This document shows, in pieces, positions 24,948-33,769 of a stretch of 64,000 nt of DNA. This stretch comes from Streptomyces sp. NBC_01294 (lineage in GTDB: Bacteria > Actinomycetota > Actinomycetes > Streptomycetales > Streptomycetaceae): NCBI RefSeq assembly GCF_035917235.1, contig NZ_CP108423.1, forward strand, positions 7,221,501-7,285,500, written 5' to 3'. Every line of letters begins with the position of its first letter. Within the stretch, counting starts at the first letter, position 1. The notes under the pieces are model-generated. The model was not told the DNA's origin, did no database searches, and saw nothing but the letters and a program-made list of their open reading frames with translations. The translations under genes and the position numbers were made by a program.

Positions 24948-24971
24948 GATCCGCCGATCCGCCGATCCGCC
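24948..24971. repeat. Short GATCCGCC tandem repeat
   Basis: Three head-to-tail copies of GATCCGCC, with degenerate GATCCG/GGTCCG copies on both sides (about 24931-24981). It lies between the convergent cvnD and PPOX genes and may fold as part of a transcription stop. Confidence 0.6.
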
Positions 24972-24981
24972 GGTCCGTCGG

Positions 24982-25419
24982 TCAGTCCGCCACCCCGGCG
25001 ATGGCGATCACGTGGTCGATCGGGACCCGGACGAGGAGTTCGCCCGGGACGGCATTGCGGCGGCCGAAGGCCTGCGCGCGCTCCTCGCCCATGTAGCGGG
25101 CGCCGATCCGGGTCGCCCAGGTGAGCAACTCGTCCGCTGCGTCGGCGTACTCGCTGACCTCGGCACGGCCTTGGAACACGACGTAGGAGAACGGCGGCCG
25201 GTCGTCGTCCACGCAGAGCGCGACCCGTCCGTCACGGGCGAGGTTGCGTCCCTTGACGGTGTCCTTGCCGGTGGTGAAGACGAACGAATCGCCGTCGAGT
25301 GCGAACCAGATGGGAGCGATGTGCGGGCTTCCGTCCTTGCGGACGGTGGAGAGCTTCCCGGTGCGGGTGGAATGGGAGGCGAATGCCCGCCATTCCTCTT
25401 GAGTCATCTTCTTCGCCAT
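24982..25419 (-). CDS. PPOX-class F420- or FMN-dependent enzyme
   Basis: A 145-residue split-barrel flavoprotein: FASHSTRTGKLSTVRKDGSPHIAPIWFALDGDSFVFTTGKDTVKGRNLARDGRVALCVDDDRPP is the pyridoxamine-5'-phosphate-oxidase-like fold with the T-V-R-x-DGSPH signature typical of actinobacterial F420-binding members. These small enzymes reduce or bind F420/FMN substrates; the reaction is unknown. The frame extends far upstream, but ATG at 25419 (MAKKMTQEEW) has GGAGGAT upstream and begins the fold. Confidence 0.87.
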   Translation of the reverse strand: MAKKMTQEEWRAFASHSTRTGKLSTVRKDGSPHIAPIWFALDGDSFVFTTGKDTVKGRNLARDGRVALCVDDDRPPFSYVVFQGRAEVSEYADAADELLTWATRIGARYMGEERAQAFGRRNAVPGELLVRVPIDHVIAIAGVAD

Positions 25420-25525
25420 GAGGACATCCTCCTTGCCGGAAAGGAGCTGGTGGGGAAGGCTTGCGGGACGAGTATGCGGGGTGGGGCGCAGCCATTCGGG
25501 CCGCGTCAACGGGGAGGGGCTGGGA

Positions 25526-25924
25526 ATGGCACTGGACAAGCAACTGGACTGGCTGCTCGACGACCTGACGCGCAGGGTCCAGCAGGTGCGGCACGCGGTG
25601 GTGCTGTCCAACGACGGCCTGGTCACGGGGGCGAGCGCGGGATTGGCGCGGGAGGACGCGGAGCACCTGGCGGCCGTCGCCGCCGGTCTGCAGAGCCTGG
25701 CGAAGGGGTCGGGACGGCACTTTCGGGCCGGTGAGGTCCGGCAGACGATGGTCGAGTACGACGAGGGCGTGCTCTTCGTGATGGGGGCGGGCGCGGGCAG
25801 CTGCCTGTGCGTGCTGAGTGCTGCCGAGGCGGACATCGGCCAGGTCGCGTACGAGATGACGCTGCTGGTCAACCGGGTGGGCGAGCACCTGGGGGTCGCG
25901 GAGCGGCGCATCACCGGCGGCTGA
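25526..25924 (+). CDS. Second roadblock/LC7 protein (CvnB paralogue)
   Basis: A 132-residue LC7 protein (LDWLLDDLTRRVQQVRHAVVLSNDGLVTGASAGL...) that matches CvnB at 23333 at most positions, including SLAKG.GRHF.AG.VRQTMVE and the C-terminal RVGEHL. It lacks cvnA, cvnC and cvnD partners of its own and lies about 630 bases beyond cvnD, divergent from the PPOX gene. A GGGGAGGGG ribosome site precedes the ATG. It probably arose by duplication and could compete with or replace CvnB in the complex. Confidence 0.9.
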   Translation: MALDKQLDWLLDDLTRRVQQVRHAVVLSNDGLVTGASAGLAREDAEHLAAVAAGLQSLAKGSGRHFRAGEVRQTMVEYDEGVLFVMGAGAGSCLCVLSAAEADIGQVAYEMTLLVNRVGEHLGVAERRITGG

Positions 25925-26040
25925 GCCCGGCGGGGCCATCGGGCCGCGGCGGGTGGGGAGTTATCCACAGGCCTCGCGGGGTGCCGTTGCGTTGAGTTAC
26001 GGTCTTCACACAGAGTAATCACTGCTCGTGGGGGAGGATC

Positions 26041-26907
26041 GTGATGATGCAGATGGGGACCGCACTGCGGGACGATGTGGCCGCGTGCGCGGAGGGGGCC
26101 GCGACCGTCGGTACCGCGTGTGAATGTGGAGGCGAAGGCGCCGCGGACAAGCTGGTGGGCGGTGTGCAGGCCGCCGGTGAACTGGGCCTGAGCCGCAGCG
26201 AGTTCGCCAGGGCGGTCCAGTTGGGGATCGTCCGAGCCGGGCCGCCGGCGGTCGGCGGGGCCGCGCGGTACGCACGGGCCGAGCTGGACCGGGTCAGGTC
26301 GGCCGAGAGCCCGCCGGGCGCTCTGCGCGCGCGGGTCGAGGCGGTGGCCGGGGCGCAGGCCGCGGCCGAGGTGCTGGGGGTCGGACCGACCCGTTTCACC
26401 CGGCTCGCCCGCTGCGGGCACGTCACCCCGGTCGGCTACCGGATCAACCGCTACCGGGCCGTGGTCTGGCTCTATCTGGCCGCGGAGCTGCGGGGGTTCG
26501 CCGCACGGGAGCCCGGGATGCTGCGCGGGATCGCGCCCCCGGAGGACCGGGAACTGATGGCCGCCAGGGTGGATCTGCGCCCGCGCAGGTGGCGCGGGCG
26601 GCATGTGGGGCTCCTGCTGAGACGGACCGCAGACCCCTGGGAGCTCGCCGCCGTACTGGCCTCAGTGCTCCCCGAGGAGGAGCTGTGGGAGGCCGTGCCC
26701 GACCCGGCGGAACGGATCGTGCTGGCCGCGCTCGCCCCGCCCCCGCCGTACGGGCATCCGCAGGTGCCGGCGGCCGCGGCGGTGGCGCTGAGCCTGCTGA
26801 AGGCCGGGCCGCCGGAGGAGGTCCACTGGTACCGCACCAGCCTGGACTTCGCCCTGACGGGGGCGCGCGGTCAGTCGAAGTCGACGGGGGAGAGGGGGCC
26901 GACGTAG
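26041..26907 (+). CDS. DUF6397 family protein
   Basis: A 288-residue protein of a type common in Streptomyces. It contains two similar helix-turn-helix-like segments: LVGGVQAAGELGLSRSEFARAVQLGIVRAGPPAVGG and VAGAQAAAEVLGVGPTRFTRLARCGHVTPVGYRINRYRAVVWLY, each resembling excisionase/MerR-type DNA-binding repeats. Function is unknown; DNA binding is inferred. The start is GTG at 26041, with GGGGGAGG upstream; ATGs at 26044 and 26047 are alternatives. Its 3' end overlaps the convergent YchJ-like gene by 37 bases. Confidence 0.8.
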   Translation: MMMQMGTALRDDVAACAEGAATVGTACECGGEGAADKLVGGVQAAGELGLSRSEFARAVQLGIVRAGPPAVGGAARYARAELDRVRSAESPPGALRARVEAVAGAQAAAEVLGVGPTRFTRLARCGHVTPVGYRINRYRAVVWLYLAAELRGFAAREPGMLRGIAPPEDRELMAARVDLRPRRWRGRHVGLLLRRTADPWELAAVLASVLPEEELWEAVPDPAERIVLAALAPPPPYGHPQVPAAAAVALSLLKAGPPEEVHWYRTSLDFALTGARGQSKSTGERGPT

Positions 26908-27272
26908 ACCCAGGCCCCGGCCTCGCGGGAGAAGCTGCTGTGCTCGTGCAGTGAGCCGGTGTGCCGGCCCTCGCGGTAATGGGCGCGGAACTCCACCGAG
27001 CCCTCCGTCTCGAACATCCCGCCGCGCTCGGTGGCGAGGATCTCCAGCCGCTCCCAGCGCTGCCCGGGATCCAGGTCGAGCTGGGCCGGACGGGTCGAGG
27101 GGTGCCAGGAGCGCAACAGGTAGGCGGTGTCGCCGACGGCGAAGGCGCTGAACCGGGAGCGCATCAGCCGCTCGGCGGTGGGTGCCTGCTGAGCACCGGA
27201 GTGGAAGCGGCCGCAGCACTCCGGGTAGGCGGCGGGCAGCCCGCAGGGGCAGGGGAGGGCGGGAGTGGGCAT
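26871..27272 (-). CDS. YchJ family protein (SEC-C metal-binding motif)
   Basis: A 133-residue protein: CPCGLPAAYPECCGRFHSG at the N-terminus is the SEC-C-type zinc motif (CxCx..CC), followed by the YchJ/NTF2-like domain (TAERLMRSRFSAFAVGDTAYLLRSWHPSTRP...VEFRAHYREG). The family (UPF0225) is widespread with unclear function. The gene is downstream of the thioesterase gene by eight bases and probably in one operon with it. Confidence 0.9.
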   Translation of the reverse strand: MPTPALPCPCGLPAAYPECCGRFHSGAQQAPTAERLMRSRFSAFAVGDTAYLLRSWHPSTRPAQLDLDPGQRWERLEILATERGGMFETEGSVEFRAHYREGRHTGSLHEHSSFSREAGAWVYVGPLSPVDFD

Positions 27273-27280
27273 GGGCGTGC

Positions 27281-28204
27281 TCAGTTCTTCGGGGCGGGCT
27301 CGGACTGCGGGGCTGGCCGGGCCGGGCCGGACGGCTTGGCGGCGTACGGACGGAAGAGGCCTTCCTGGACCACGGAGACCAGCATCCTGCCCTCCACGTC
27401 GTAGATGCGGCCCCGGGCCAGACCCCGGCCGCCGTGCGCGATGGGTGACTCCTGGTCGTACAGGAACCACTCGTCCGCCCGGAAGGGCCGGTGGAACCAC
27501 ATGGCGTGGTCCAGTGAGGCCATGTCGAAACCGCGCATGCCCCAGAGGGGTTCCACGGGGATGCGCACGGCATCGAGGAGGGTCATGTCACTGGCGTAGG
27601 TGAGGGCGCAGGTGTGCACGAGCGGGTCGTCGCCCAGCGGGCCGACCGCGCGCATCCACACCGCGCTGCGGGGGTCGGCGCCCTTGAGCTCCTCGGGAGT
27701 CCAGCGGAGCCGGTTCACGTACCGGATGTCGAAGGGCTGGCGGCGGGCCATCCGCTCCAGCGCCTCCGGGAGCGCCCCGAGGTGCTCGCGGATCTCGTCC
27801 GCCACCTTGGGGAGCGTGTCCGGGTGGGGGTAGTGGTGAGGAGGGAGCTGGTGCTCGATGCCGCCCTCCTCCGGATGGTGGAAGGAGGCGGTGAGATTGA
27901 AGATCGTCTTGCCCTGCTGGACCGCGGTGACCCGGCGCGTGGTGAAGGACCGCCCGTCGCGCACCCGCTCCACCTGGTACACGATCGGCACCCCGGGGAT
28001 GCCGGGGCGCAGGAAGTACGAGTGGAGCGAGTGGACCGGGCGGGCGTTCTCGACGGTGCGGCCCGCGGCCACCAGCGCCTGGCCGGCGACCTGCCCGCCG
28101 AAGACGCGCTGGAGGGACTCCTGCGGGCTGACGCCGCGGAAGATGTTGACCTCGATCTGCTCCAGATCGAGCAGATCAACCAGTCTCTCGGCGGGGTTCG
28201 TCAT
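27281..28204 (-). CDS. tesB: Acyl-CoA thioesterase II (TesB)
   Basis: A 307-residue double-hotdog thioesterase. The N-terminal hotdog reads IFRGVSPQESLQRVFGGQVAGQALVAAGRTV; the C-terminal one contains ALTYASDMTLLDAVR, the region that supplies the catalytic Asp (ASDM) of TesB enzymes, and SLDHAMWFHRPFRADEWFLY. It hydrolyses acyl-CoA to free fatty acid and CoA in the cytosol. The ATG at 28204 is preferred: the upstream extension has no family similarity. It lies 88 bases downstream of the HelY-type gene. Confidence 0.93.
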   Translation of the reverse strand: MTNPAERLVDLLDLEQIEVNIFRGVSPQESLQRVFGGQVAGQALVAAGRTVENARPVHSLHSYFLRPGIPGVPIVYQVERVRDGRSFTTRRVTAVQQGKTIFNLTASFHHPEEGGIEHQLPPHHYPHPDTLPKVADEIREHLGALPEALERMARRQPFDIRYVNRLRWTPEELKGADPRSAVWMRAVGPLGDDPLVHTCALTYASDMTLLDAVRIPVEPLWGMRGFDMASLDHAMWFHRPFRADEWFLYDQESPIAHGGRGLARGRIYDVEGRMLVSVVQEGLFRPYAAKPSGPARPAPQSEPAPKN

Positions 28205-28292
28205 CAGAGGATCTCCACTGTCAGGTCCGGGCGGGGCCGGCGGGAAACAGGAGTCGGCGGGGCAGGCGGGTCGTGCGGGATGCGGCGGACGG

Positions 28293-30824
28293 TCAGAGCG
28301 CTCCGAGCTCGCCGACCGAGGTGACCCGGATGACCGCCCGGCCCTCCTCGTCGGAGGCCGCGAGGTCGACCTCGGCGCTGATGCCCCAGCCATGGTCCCC
28401 GTTGGGGTCGGCAAAGGTCTGGCGGACGCGCCAGAGGCCGTGCGCCGGGTCCTCCTCGATCTGCAGCAGCTTCGGCCCGCGCGCGTCGGGGCCGGTGCCG
28501 AGGTCGTCGTACTCGTCCCAGTACCCGTCCAGGGCCTCGCCCCAGGCGTCGGCGTCCCAGCCGGACTCGGCGTCCAGCTCGCCCAGCACGTTGACGTGGT
28601 CGAGGGCGGCCAGCTCCACCCGGCGGAACATGGCGTTGCGGACCAGGACGCGGAAGGCGCGCGAGTTCGCGGTGACCGGCTTGACCTGGTCGGCCTTCTC
28701 CTGGGCCTGCTCCGCCGTCTCCACCTCCGGGTTCGCCAGCTGCTCCCACTCGTCCAGCAGGCTGGAGTCGACCTGGCGGACCAGTTCGCCGAGCCAGGCG
28801 ATCAGGTCCTGGAGGTCCTCGGACTTCAGGTCGTCGGGGATGGTGTGGTCGAGCGCCTTGAACGCGCTCGCCAGGTAGCGCAGCACGATGCCCTCGGTGC
28901 GGGCCAGCTCGTAGAAGGAGGTGAACTCGGTGAAGGTCATCGCGCGTTCGTACATGTCGCGGATGATCGACTTCGGCGAGACGGGGTGGTCGCGCACCCA
29001 CGGGTGGCTCTTGGCGTACACGTCGTAGGCGTGGAAGAGCAGCTCTTCGAGCGGCTTGGGATAGGTGACGTCCTGGAGACGCTCCATCCGCTCCTCGTAC
29101 TCGATGCCGTCGGCCTTCATCTGGCCGACCTGGATGCCGCGTTCCTTGTTCTGCTGCGCGGCCAGGATCTGGCGCGGGTCGTCCAGCGTGGATTCCACGA
29201 CGGACACCATGTCCAGCGCGTAGGAGGGGGACTCCGGGTCCAGCAGGTCGAAGGAGGCCAGCGCGAAGGTGGACAGCGGCTGGTTGAGCGCGAAGTCCTG
29301 CTGCAGGTCGACGGTGAGCCGGATGGAGCGGCCCTCCGCGTCCGGGGTGTCGAGCTTCTCGACCACGCCGCCGTCCAGCAGCGAGCGGTAGATCGCGATG
29401 GCCCGGCGGATGTGCCGCAGCTGGGCCTTGCGGGGCTCGTGGTTGTCCTCGAGGAGGTGGCGCATCGCCTGGAAGGCATCGCCCGGCCGGGCGATGACCG
29501 ACAGCAGCATGATGTTGGTGACCTTGAAGCGCGAGGTCAGCGCCTCCGGGTCGGCGGCGATGAGCTTCTCGAAGGTGGTGTCCGACCAGGCGACGAAGCC
29601 CTCGGGAGCCTTCTTGCGCACCACCTTGCGGCGCTTCTTCGGGTCGTCGCCCGCCTTCGCGAGCGCCTTCTCGTTCTCGATGACGTGCTCGGGCGCCTGG
29701 GCGACCACATAGCCGGCCGTGTCGAAGCCGGCCCGGCCGGCGCGACCGGCGATCTGGTGGAACTCGCGGGCGCGCAGTGTGCGGACCCGGCTGCCGTCGT
29801 ACTTGGTGAGCGCGGTGAACAGCACCGTGCGGATCGGGACGTTGACGCCGACGCCGAGGGTGTCGGTACCGCAGATGACCTTCAGCAGACCGGCCTGGGC
29901 GAGCTTCTCGACCAGGCGCCGGTACTTGGGCAGCATTCCGGCGTGGTGCACGCCGATGCCGTGCCGGACGTAGCGGGAGAGGTTCTGGCCGAACTTGGTG
30001 GTGAAGCGGAAGTTGCCGATGAGTTCGGCGATCTTGTCCTTCTCCTCGCGGGTGCACATGTTGATGCTCATGAGCGACTGCGCCCGCTCGACCGCCTGGG
30101 CCTGGGTGAAGTGCACGATGTAGACGGGGGCCTGCCGGGTCTCCAGCAGCTCCGTGATCGTGTCGGTGATCGGCGTGGTGACGTACTCGTACGACAGCGG
30201 GACGGGCCGGGTCGCGGAGCGGACCACCGTGGTGGGCCGGCCGGTGCGCCGGGTCAGGTCCTCCTCGAACCGCTTCATGTCGCCGAGGGTCGCGGACATC
30301 AGGACGAACTGCGCCTGCGGCAGCTCCAGCAGCGGGATCTGCCAGGCCCAGCCGCGGTCCGGCTCGGCATAGAAGTGGAACTCGTCCATCACGACCTGGC
30401 CGATGTCGGCGTGCTTGCCGTCGCGCAGGGCGATGGAGGCCAGCACCTCGGCGGTGCAGCAGATCACCGGGGCGTCCGCGTTCACGGAGGCGTCGCCGGT
30501 CAGCATGCCGACGTTCTCGGTGCCGAAGAGCTTGCACAGGTCGAAGAACTTCTCCGACACCAGCGCCTTGATCGGGGCGGTGTAGAAGGTGACCTTGTCC
30601 TGGGCCAGGGCCGTGAAGTGCGCGCCGGCCGCGACCAGGCTCTTGCCGGAGCCGGTCGGGGTGGAAAGGATCACGTTCGCCCCGGAGACGACCTCGATCA
30701 ACGCCTCCTCCTGTGCCGGGTACAGGGTGATGCCCTGGTCCTCCGCCCACGAGGAGAAAGCCTCGAAGAGGGCATCGGGGTCGGCGTTCGGCGGGAGCTG
30801 ATCAATGAGGGTCACGCCCCCCAT
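28293..30824 (-). CDS. DEAD/DEAH RNA helicase, HelY/Ski2-like
   Basis: An 843-residue superfamily 2 helicase. Motif I is TPTGSGKS (about residues 54-61), motif Ia APIKALVSEKFFD, motif II MDEFHFY (DEFH, a DEVH variant), motif III MSATLGD, motif VI QIAGRAGRAG. The C-terminal third is the Ski2-like helical region (DUF3516-type in actinobacteria). Related to Mtr4/Ski2, these enzymes are thought to act in RNA turnover; the mycobacterial HelY is the nearest familiar name. It starts at ATG 30824 (MGGVTLIDQLP). Confidence 0.92.
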   Translation of the reverse strand: MGGVTLIDQLPPNADPDALFEAFSSWAEDQGITLYPAQEEALIEVVSGANVILSTPTGSGKSLVAAGAHFTALAQDKVTFYTAPIKALVSEKFFDLCKLFGTENVGMLTGDASVNADAPVICCTAEVLASIALRDGKHADIGQVVMDEFHFYAEPDRGWAWQIPLLELPQAQFVLMSATLGDMKRFEEDLTRRTGRPTTVVRSATRPVPLSYEYVTTPITDTITELLETRQAPVYIVHFTQAQAVERAQSLMSINMCTREEKDKIAELIGNFRFTTKFGQNLSRYVRHGIGVHHAGMLPKYRRLVEKLAQAGLLKVICGTDTLGVGVNVPIRTVLFTALTKYDGSRVRTLRAREFHQIAGRAGRAGFDTAGYVVAQAPEHVIENEKALAKAGDDPKKRRKVVRKKAPEGFVAWSDTTFEKLIAADPEALTSRFKVTNIMLLSVIARPGDAFQAMRHLLEDNHEPRKAQLRHIRRAIAIYRSLLDGGVVEKLDTPDAEGRSIRLTVDLQQDFALNQPLSTFALASFDLLDPESPSYALDMVSVVESTLDDPRQILAAQQNKERGIQVGQMKADGIEYEERMERLQDVTYPKPLEELLFHAYDVYAKSHPWVRDHPVSPKSIIRDMYERAMTFTEFTSFYELARTEGIVLRYLASAFKALDHTIPDDLKSEDLQDLIAWLGELVRQVDSSLLDEWEQLANPEVETAEQAQEKADQVKPVTANSRAFRVLVRNAMFRRVELAALDHVNVLGELDAESGWDADAWGEALDGYWDEYDDLGTGPDARGPKLLQIEEDPAHGLWRVRQTFADPNGDHGWGISAEVDLAASDEEGRAVIRVTSVGELGAL

Positions 30825-30959
30825 CTTGCCTGGCTTCCCCCCGGATCAGGGAACCGGCGGACGGAACGAAGATCACCGACGGTACGCTGTGCCGTCGATG
30901 CGGCCCGAACGAAACAGTCGACAGGGCCCGAGCACACACCACCGGGGCGGGGAACGACC

Positions 30960-31751
30960 ATGATGGGTCCGGCGCACTCACTGTCCGGGGCAGCGGCCTG
31001 GCTGGGGGTGGGAGCGGCGACCGCGGCCGCCGGTCACCCCATGCCGTGGCCGGTCCTCGTCGTCGGCGCGCTGATCTGCGCCGGGGCGGCTCTCGCCCCC
31101 GACCTCGACCACAAGTCGGCGACGATCTCGCGCGCCTTCGGCCCGCTCTCCCGAGGGCTGTGCGAGGTGGTCGACAAGATCTCCTACGCGGTCTACAAGG
31201 CCACCCGCTCCAAGAAGGACGCCCGCCGCACCGGCGGACACCGCACGCTGACGCACACCTGGCTCTGGGCGGTCCTGATCGGCGGCGGCGCCTCCGTGCT
31301 CGCCGTGACCGCCGAGCGCTGGGGCGTCCTCGCGCTGCTCTTCGTGCACCTGGTGCTGGCGGTCGAAGGCCTGCTGTGGCGTGCGGCCCGGATGTCCAGC
31401 GACGTCCTGGTCTGGCTGCTCGGCGCCACCAGCGCCTGGATCCTGGCGGGCGTGCTCGCCCAGCCCGGCAACGGAGCGAACTGGCTGTTCACGGAACCGG
31501 GCCAGGAGTACCTGTGGCTCGGCCTGCCGATCGTGCTCGGCGCCCTGGTCCACGACATCGGCGACTCGCTGACCGTCTCCGGCTGCCCGGTCCTTTGGCC
31601 CCTCCCGATCGCGGGGAAGCGCTGGTACCCGATCGGCCCGCCGAAGATGATGCGGTTCCGGGCCGGCAGCTGGGTGGAGCTCAAAGTCCTCATGCCGGTG
31701 TTCGTCCTGCTGGGCGGCTTCGGCGGGGCGTCGGCCCTCGGGTTCATCTAG
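30960..31751 (+). CDS. Membrane-bound metal-dependent hydrolase (DUF457/YdjM type)
   Basis: A 263-residue integral membrane protein with about six hydrophobic segments. Metal-binding signatures of this family are visible: GPAHSLSG near the N-terminus, APDLDHKSATISR (about residues 48-60) and GGHRTLTHTW (about 90-99). The family is annotated as putative membrane phosphohydrolases on this basis; no substrate is known. An ATG one codon later is equally plausible. It is divergent from the helicase gene. Confidence 0.88.
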   Translation: MMGPAHSLSGAAAWLGVGAATAAAGHPMPWPVLVVGALICAGAALAPDLDHKSATISRAFGPLSRGLCEVVDKISYAVYKATRSKKDARRTGGHRTLTHTWLWAVLIGGGASVLAVTAERWGVLALLFVHLVLAVEGLLWRAARMSSDVLVWLLGATSAWILAGVLAQPGNGANWLFTEPGQEYLWLGLPIVLGALVHDIGDSLTVSGCPVLWPLPIAGKRWYPIGPPKMMRFRAGSWVELKVLMPVFVLLGGFGGASALGFI

Positions 31752-31834
31752 GGAAATGCCGTACCGGTCAGGCCGGCCAGCGGGGCGGCCTGACCGGTTG
31801 AAGGGTCCTCGGCAGCCGGCACTAGCCTGGTCCG

Positions 31835-32629
31835 ATGGCTGACCTATCCGATCTCTGGCCGGTGGCGCACCCGTCCGTGGCCGACTGGCTGACCGCCCTC
31901 TGCGGCGACGGGGTCACCGGTTTCGAGGCGCCCCGCCGACCCCACGCGGCCTGGGTGCTGAACGCCATGTACGAGCACGAATGCGGGGCCGGCGGCCTCT
32001 CGCACCACGAGCTGCGCCAAGCGGCCCTTGCGGCGGGCGCCATCGAGCCCGCCCGACTCGGGAACCTCGACCTCGACCTCGAGATCGGCATCGCCACCGG
32101 CGGCGGCCTGGGACGCGCGGAACACCCCGGGCCGGGGTACCGCCGACTGCGCTGGGCAGAGCTGTCGGCCCGGTGCGGGGACCCGCTGGTCCCGGAGGGT
32201 CAGTACCCCTCGTACCGGTGCTTCCCCTCCGCGAAGCAGGACGGCAGCTGGCCCATCGGCATCCGGCCCCCTACCGAAGGAAGCCTCGACCGTCCGACAT
32301 GGGACCGACTCGTCGACCTTCTCGTGGACCACGCCCCCGACGGGCCGGACACCCGCTGCCTCGCCTACTACAACCCGCTGATGCTCCCCGAGGTCGACTT
32401 CGACACCCTCCACGTCCGCACCGGCCGGCTCGGCGACGCCCATGCCCTCTACGACAATCCGGAGGCGGACTTCACCCCCTCCAACTTCTGGCCCGAGGAC
32501 CGCTCCTGGATCCTCTGCACCGACTACGACCTGTGGTCCACGAAAGTCGCCGGCCCCGAGCACCTGGTCGAAGCGCTGCTCCGTGACCCGGTGATCGAGG
32601 CCGTCCGACTCCCGTGGACCAGTTACTGA
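31835..32629 (+). CDS. Conserved hypothetical protein, stop codon remade by an IS
   Basis: A 264-residue soluble protein beginning MADLSDLWPVAHPSVADWLTALCGDGVTGFEAPRRPHAAWVLNAMYE. It is rich in Trp and acidic residues, with segments such as 'DRLVDLLVDHAPDGPDTRCLAYYNPLML' and 'FWPEDRSWILCTDYDLWSTKVAGPE'. I cannot assign a family. The IS630 element inserted at the TA of the original TAG stop: the present end is ...TSY followed by TGA from the IS, whereas before insertion it would have been ...TS followed by TAG. The protein therefore gained only one residue. Confidence 0.75.
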   Translation: MADLSDLWPVAHPSVADWLTALCGDGVTGFEAPRRPHAAWVLNAMYEHECGAGGLSHHELRQAALAAGAIEPARLGNLDLDLEIGIATGGGLGRAEHPGPGYRRLRWAELSARCGDPLVPEGQYPSYRCFPSAKQDGSWPIGIRPPTEGSLDRPTWDRLVDLLVDHAPDGPDTRCLAYYNPLMLPEVDFDTLHVRTGRLGDAHALYDNPEADFTPSNFWPEDRSWILCTDYDLWSTKVAGPEHLVEALLRDPVIEAVRLPWTSY

Positions 32630-33769
32630 GGTTTTCGGGTTGTCGTCGGGTAGTGACGGTCCATGATTCCTGCGGTATGCCGGTGAGGTGAGGTATCCAG
32701 AGGGTGGGGGCCTGACCGCTGAGCGTCGGGCATTTCGTGAGGGGATCCGGCTTCAGGCTGGCGAAGGGTTCGCGGCGGGCGAGAAGACCGTGGTCATCGC
32801 GAAAGAGCTGCGGGTGAGTGTCCGGTCGGTGGAACGCTGGCGCCGTGCCTGGCGCGAGGGCGGCATGACGGCCCTGCGGTCGGCAGGTCCGGCGAACTCC
32901 CCGACTGTCACCGATGAACAGTTCGCCGTGCTCGAGGAGGAACTCGGCAAGGGGCCGTCGGCTCACGGCTTTGAGGACGAACGCTGGACCCTGGCCCGTG
33001 TCCAGGCGGTGATTCGCCGGCGGCTGCGGGTGAGCCTGTCGGTGGCGACGGTGTGGCGGTTGCTGAAACGGCACGGCTGGTCCTGGCAGGCGCCCGCCCG
33101 GAGAGCACTCGAGCGTGACGAGCACGCGGTGGAGCTGTGGAAGAAGGAGGTGTGGCCGCGGGTAAAAGCCTCGCGGCGGCATCCGGGGCCTGGATCGTCT
33201 TCGAGGACGAAGCAGGCTTCTCGATGACTCCGCCCCGTGCCCGCACCTGGGGCCGGCGTGGGCAGACCCCCGTCATCCGCGTGCGTGGCAGGTCCCGCCG
33301 CCGGACCTCGGTCGCCGCGTTGTGCTGCTACAAACCGGGTGAGAAGAGCCGTCTCATCCACCGGCCGCGCACCCATCTCCGCCTCAAAGGCGCGCGCAAG
33401 AGCTTCTCCTGGAAGGACTACCGCGACCTGCTGGTGCGGGCACACATCCAGCTCGACGGTCCGATCGTGGTGGTCTGGGACAATCTCAACACTCATCTGG
33501 CCGCCGGGCTGAAACGGTACGAGGCCGAGCACGACTGGCTCACCACCGTCCGCCTCCCGCCCTATGCACCCGACTTGAACCCCGTCGAGGCCGTCTGGTC
33601 ACTCGCGCGCAGAGCGATGGCCAACACCGCCTTCGACACACCCGACGACCTCGACCGAACACTCCGCCGCGAGTTACGCAGAATCCAACTCCGGCCCCAC
33701 CTGATCGACGGATGCCTCACCGCCACAGGTCTGGCTATCAACCCACCGACCCCACCCTGAAAACCTCAG
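32626..33769 (+). mobile_element. IS630-family insertion sequence, complete
   Basis: A 1144-bp element flanked by TA at 32624-32625 and 33770-33771, the target duplication expected for IS630. The ends are inverted: CTGAGGTTTTCGGG at the left, CTGAGGTTTTCAGG when read inward from the right. It carries one transposase split in two frames. It sits between two convergent genes, at the stop codon of the left one and 17 bases beyond the end of the right one. Confidence 0.93.
32688..33760 (+). CDS. IS630-family transposase, two frames joined by a -1 frameshift
   Basis: Frame 1 (GTG at 32688 to 33227) codes the helix-turn-helix DNA-binding part (IAKELRVSVRSVERWRRAWREGG) and linker up to WKKEVWPRVK. 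Frame 2 (up to 33760) codes the DDE catalytic part: WIVFEDEAGFS (Asp), VVWDNLNTH (Asp) and NPVEAVWSLAR (Glu). The frames join if the ribosome slips back one base on AAAA at 33164-33167 (GTA AAA to AGC), giving a fusion of about 357 residues. AGGAGG at 33145-33150, 13 bases before the slip, resembles the stimulatory Shine-Dalgarno of dnaX. A simple frameshift mutation is the alternative. Confidence 0.82.

Noticed and set aside
27858..30960. Plus-strand frame opposite the helicase and thioesterase genes, in frame with the DUF457 gene
   Set aside because: Antisense shadow; only the last 263 codons from 30960 have a membrane-protein pattern and a matching start.
33137..33760. Independent small gene with its own ATG in frame 2 of the IS630 element
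   Set aside because: That frame codes the catalytic half of the transposase and is more sensibly expressed by frameshift from the upstream frame; its own start codon lies antisense to nothing but inside frame 1 and lacks a separate function.
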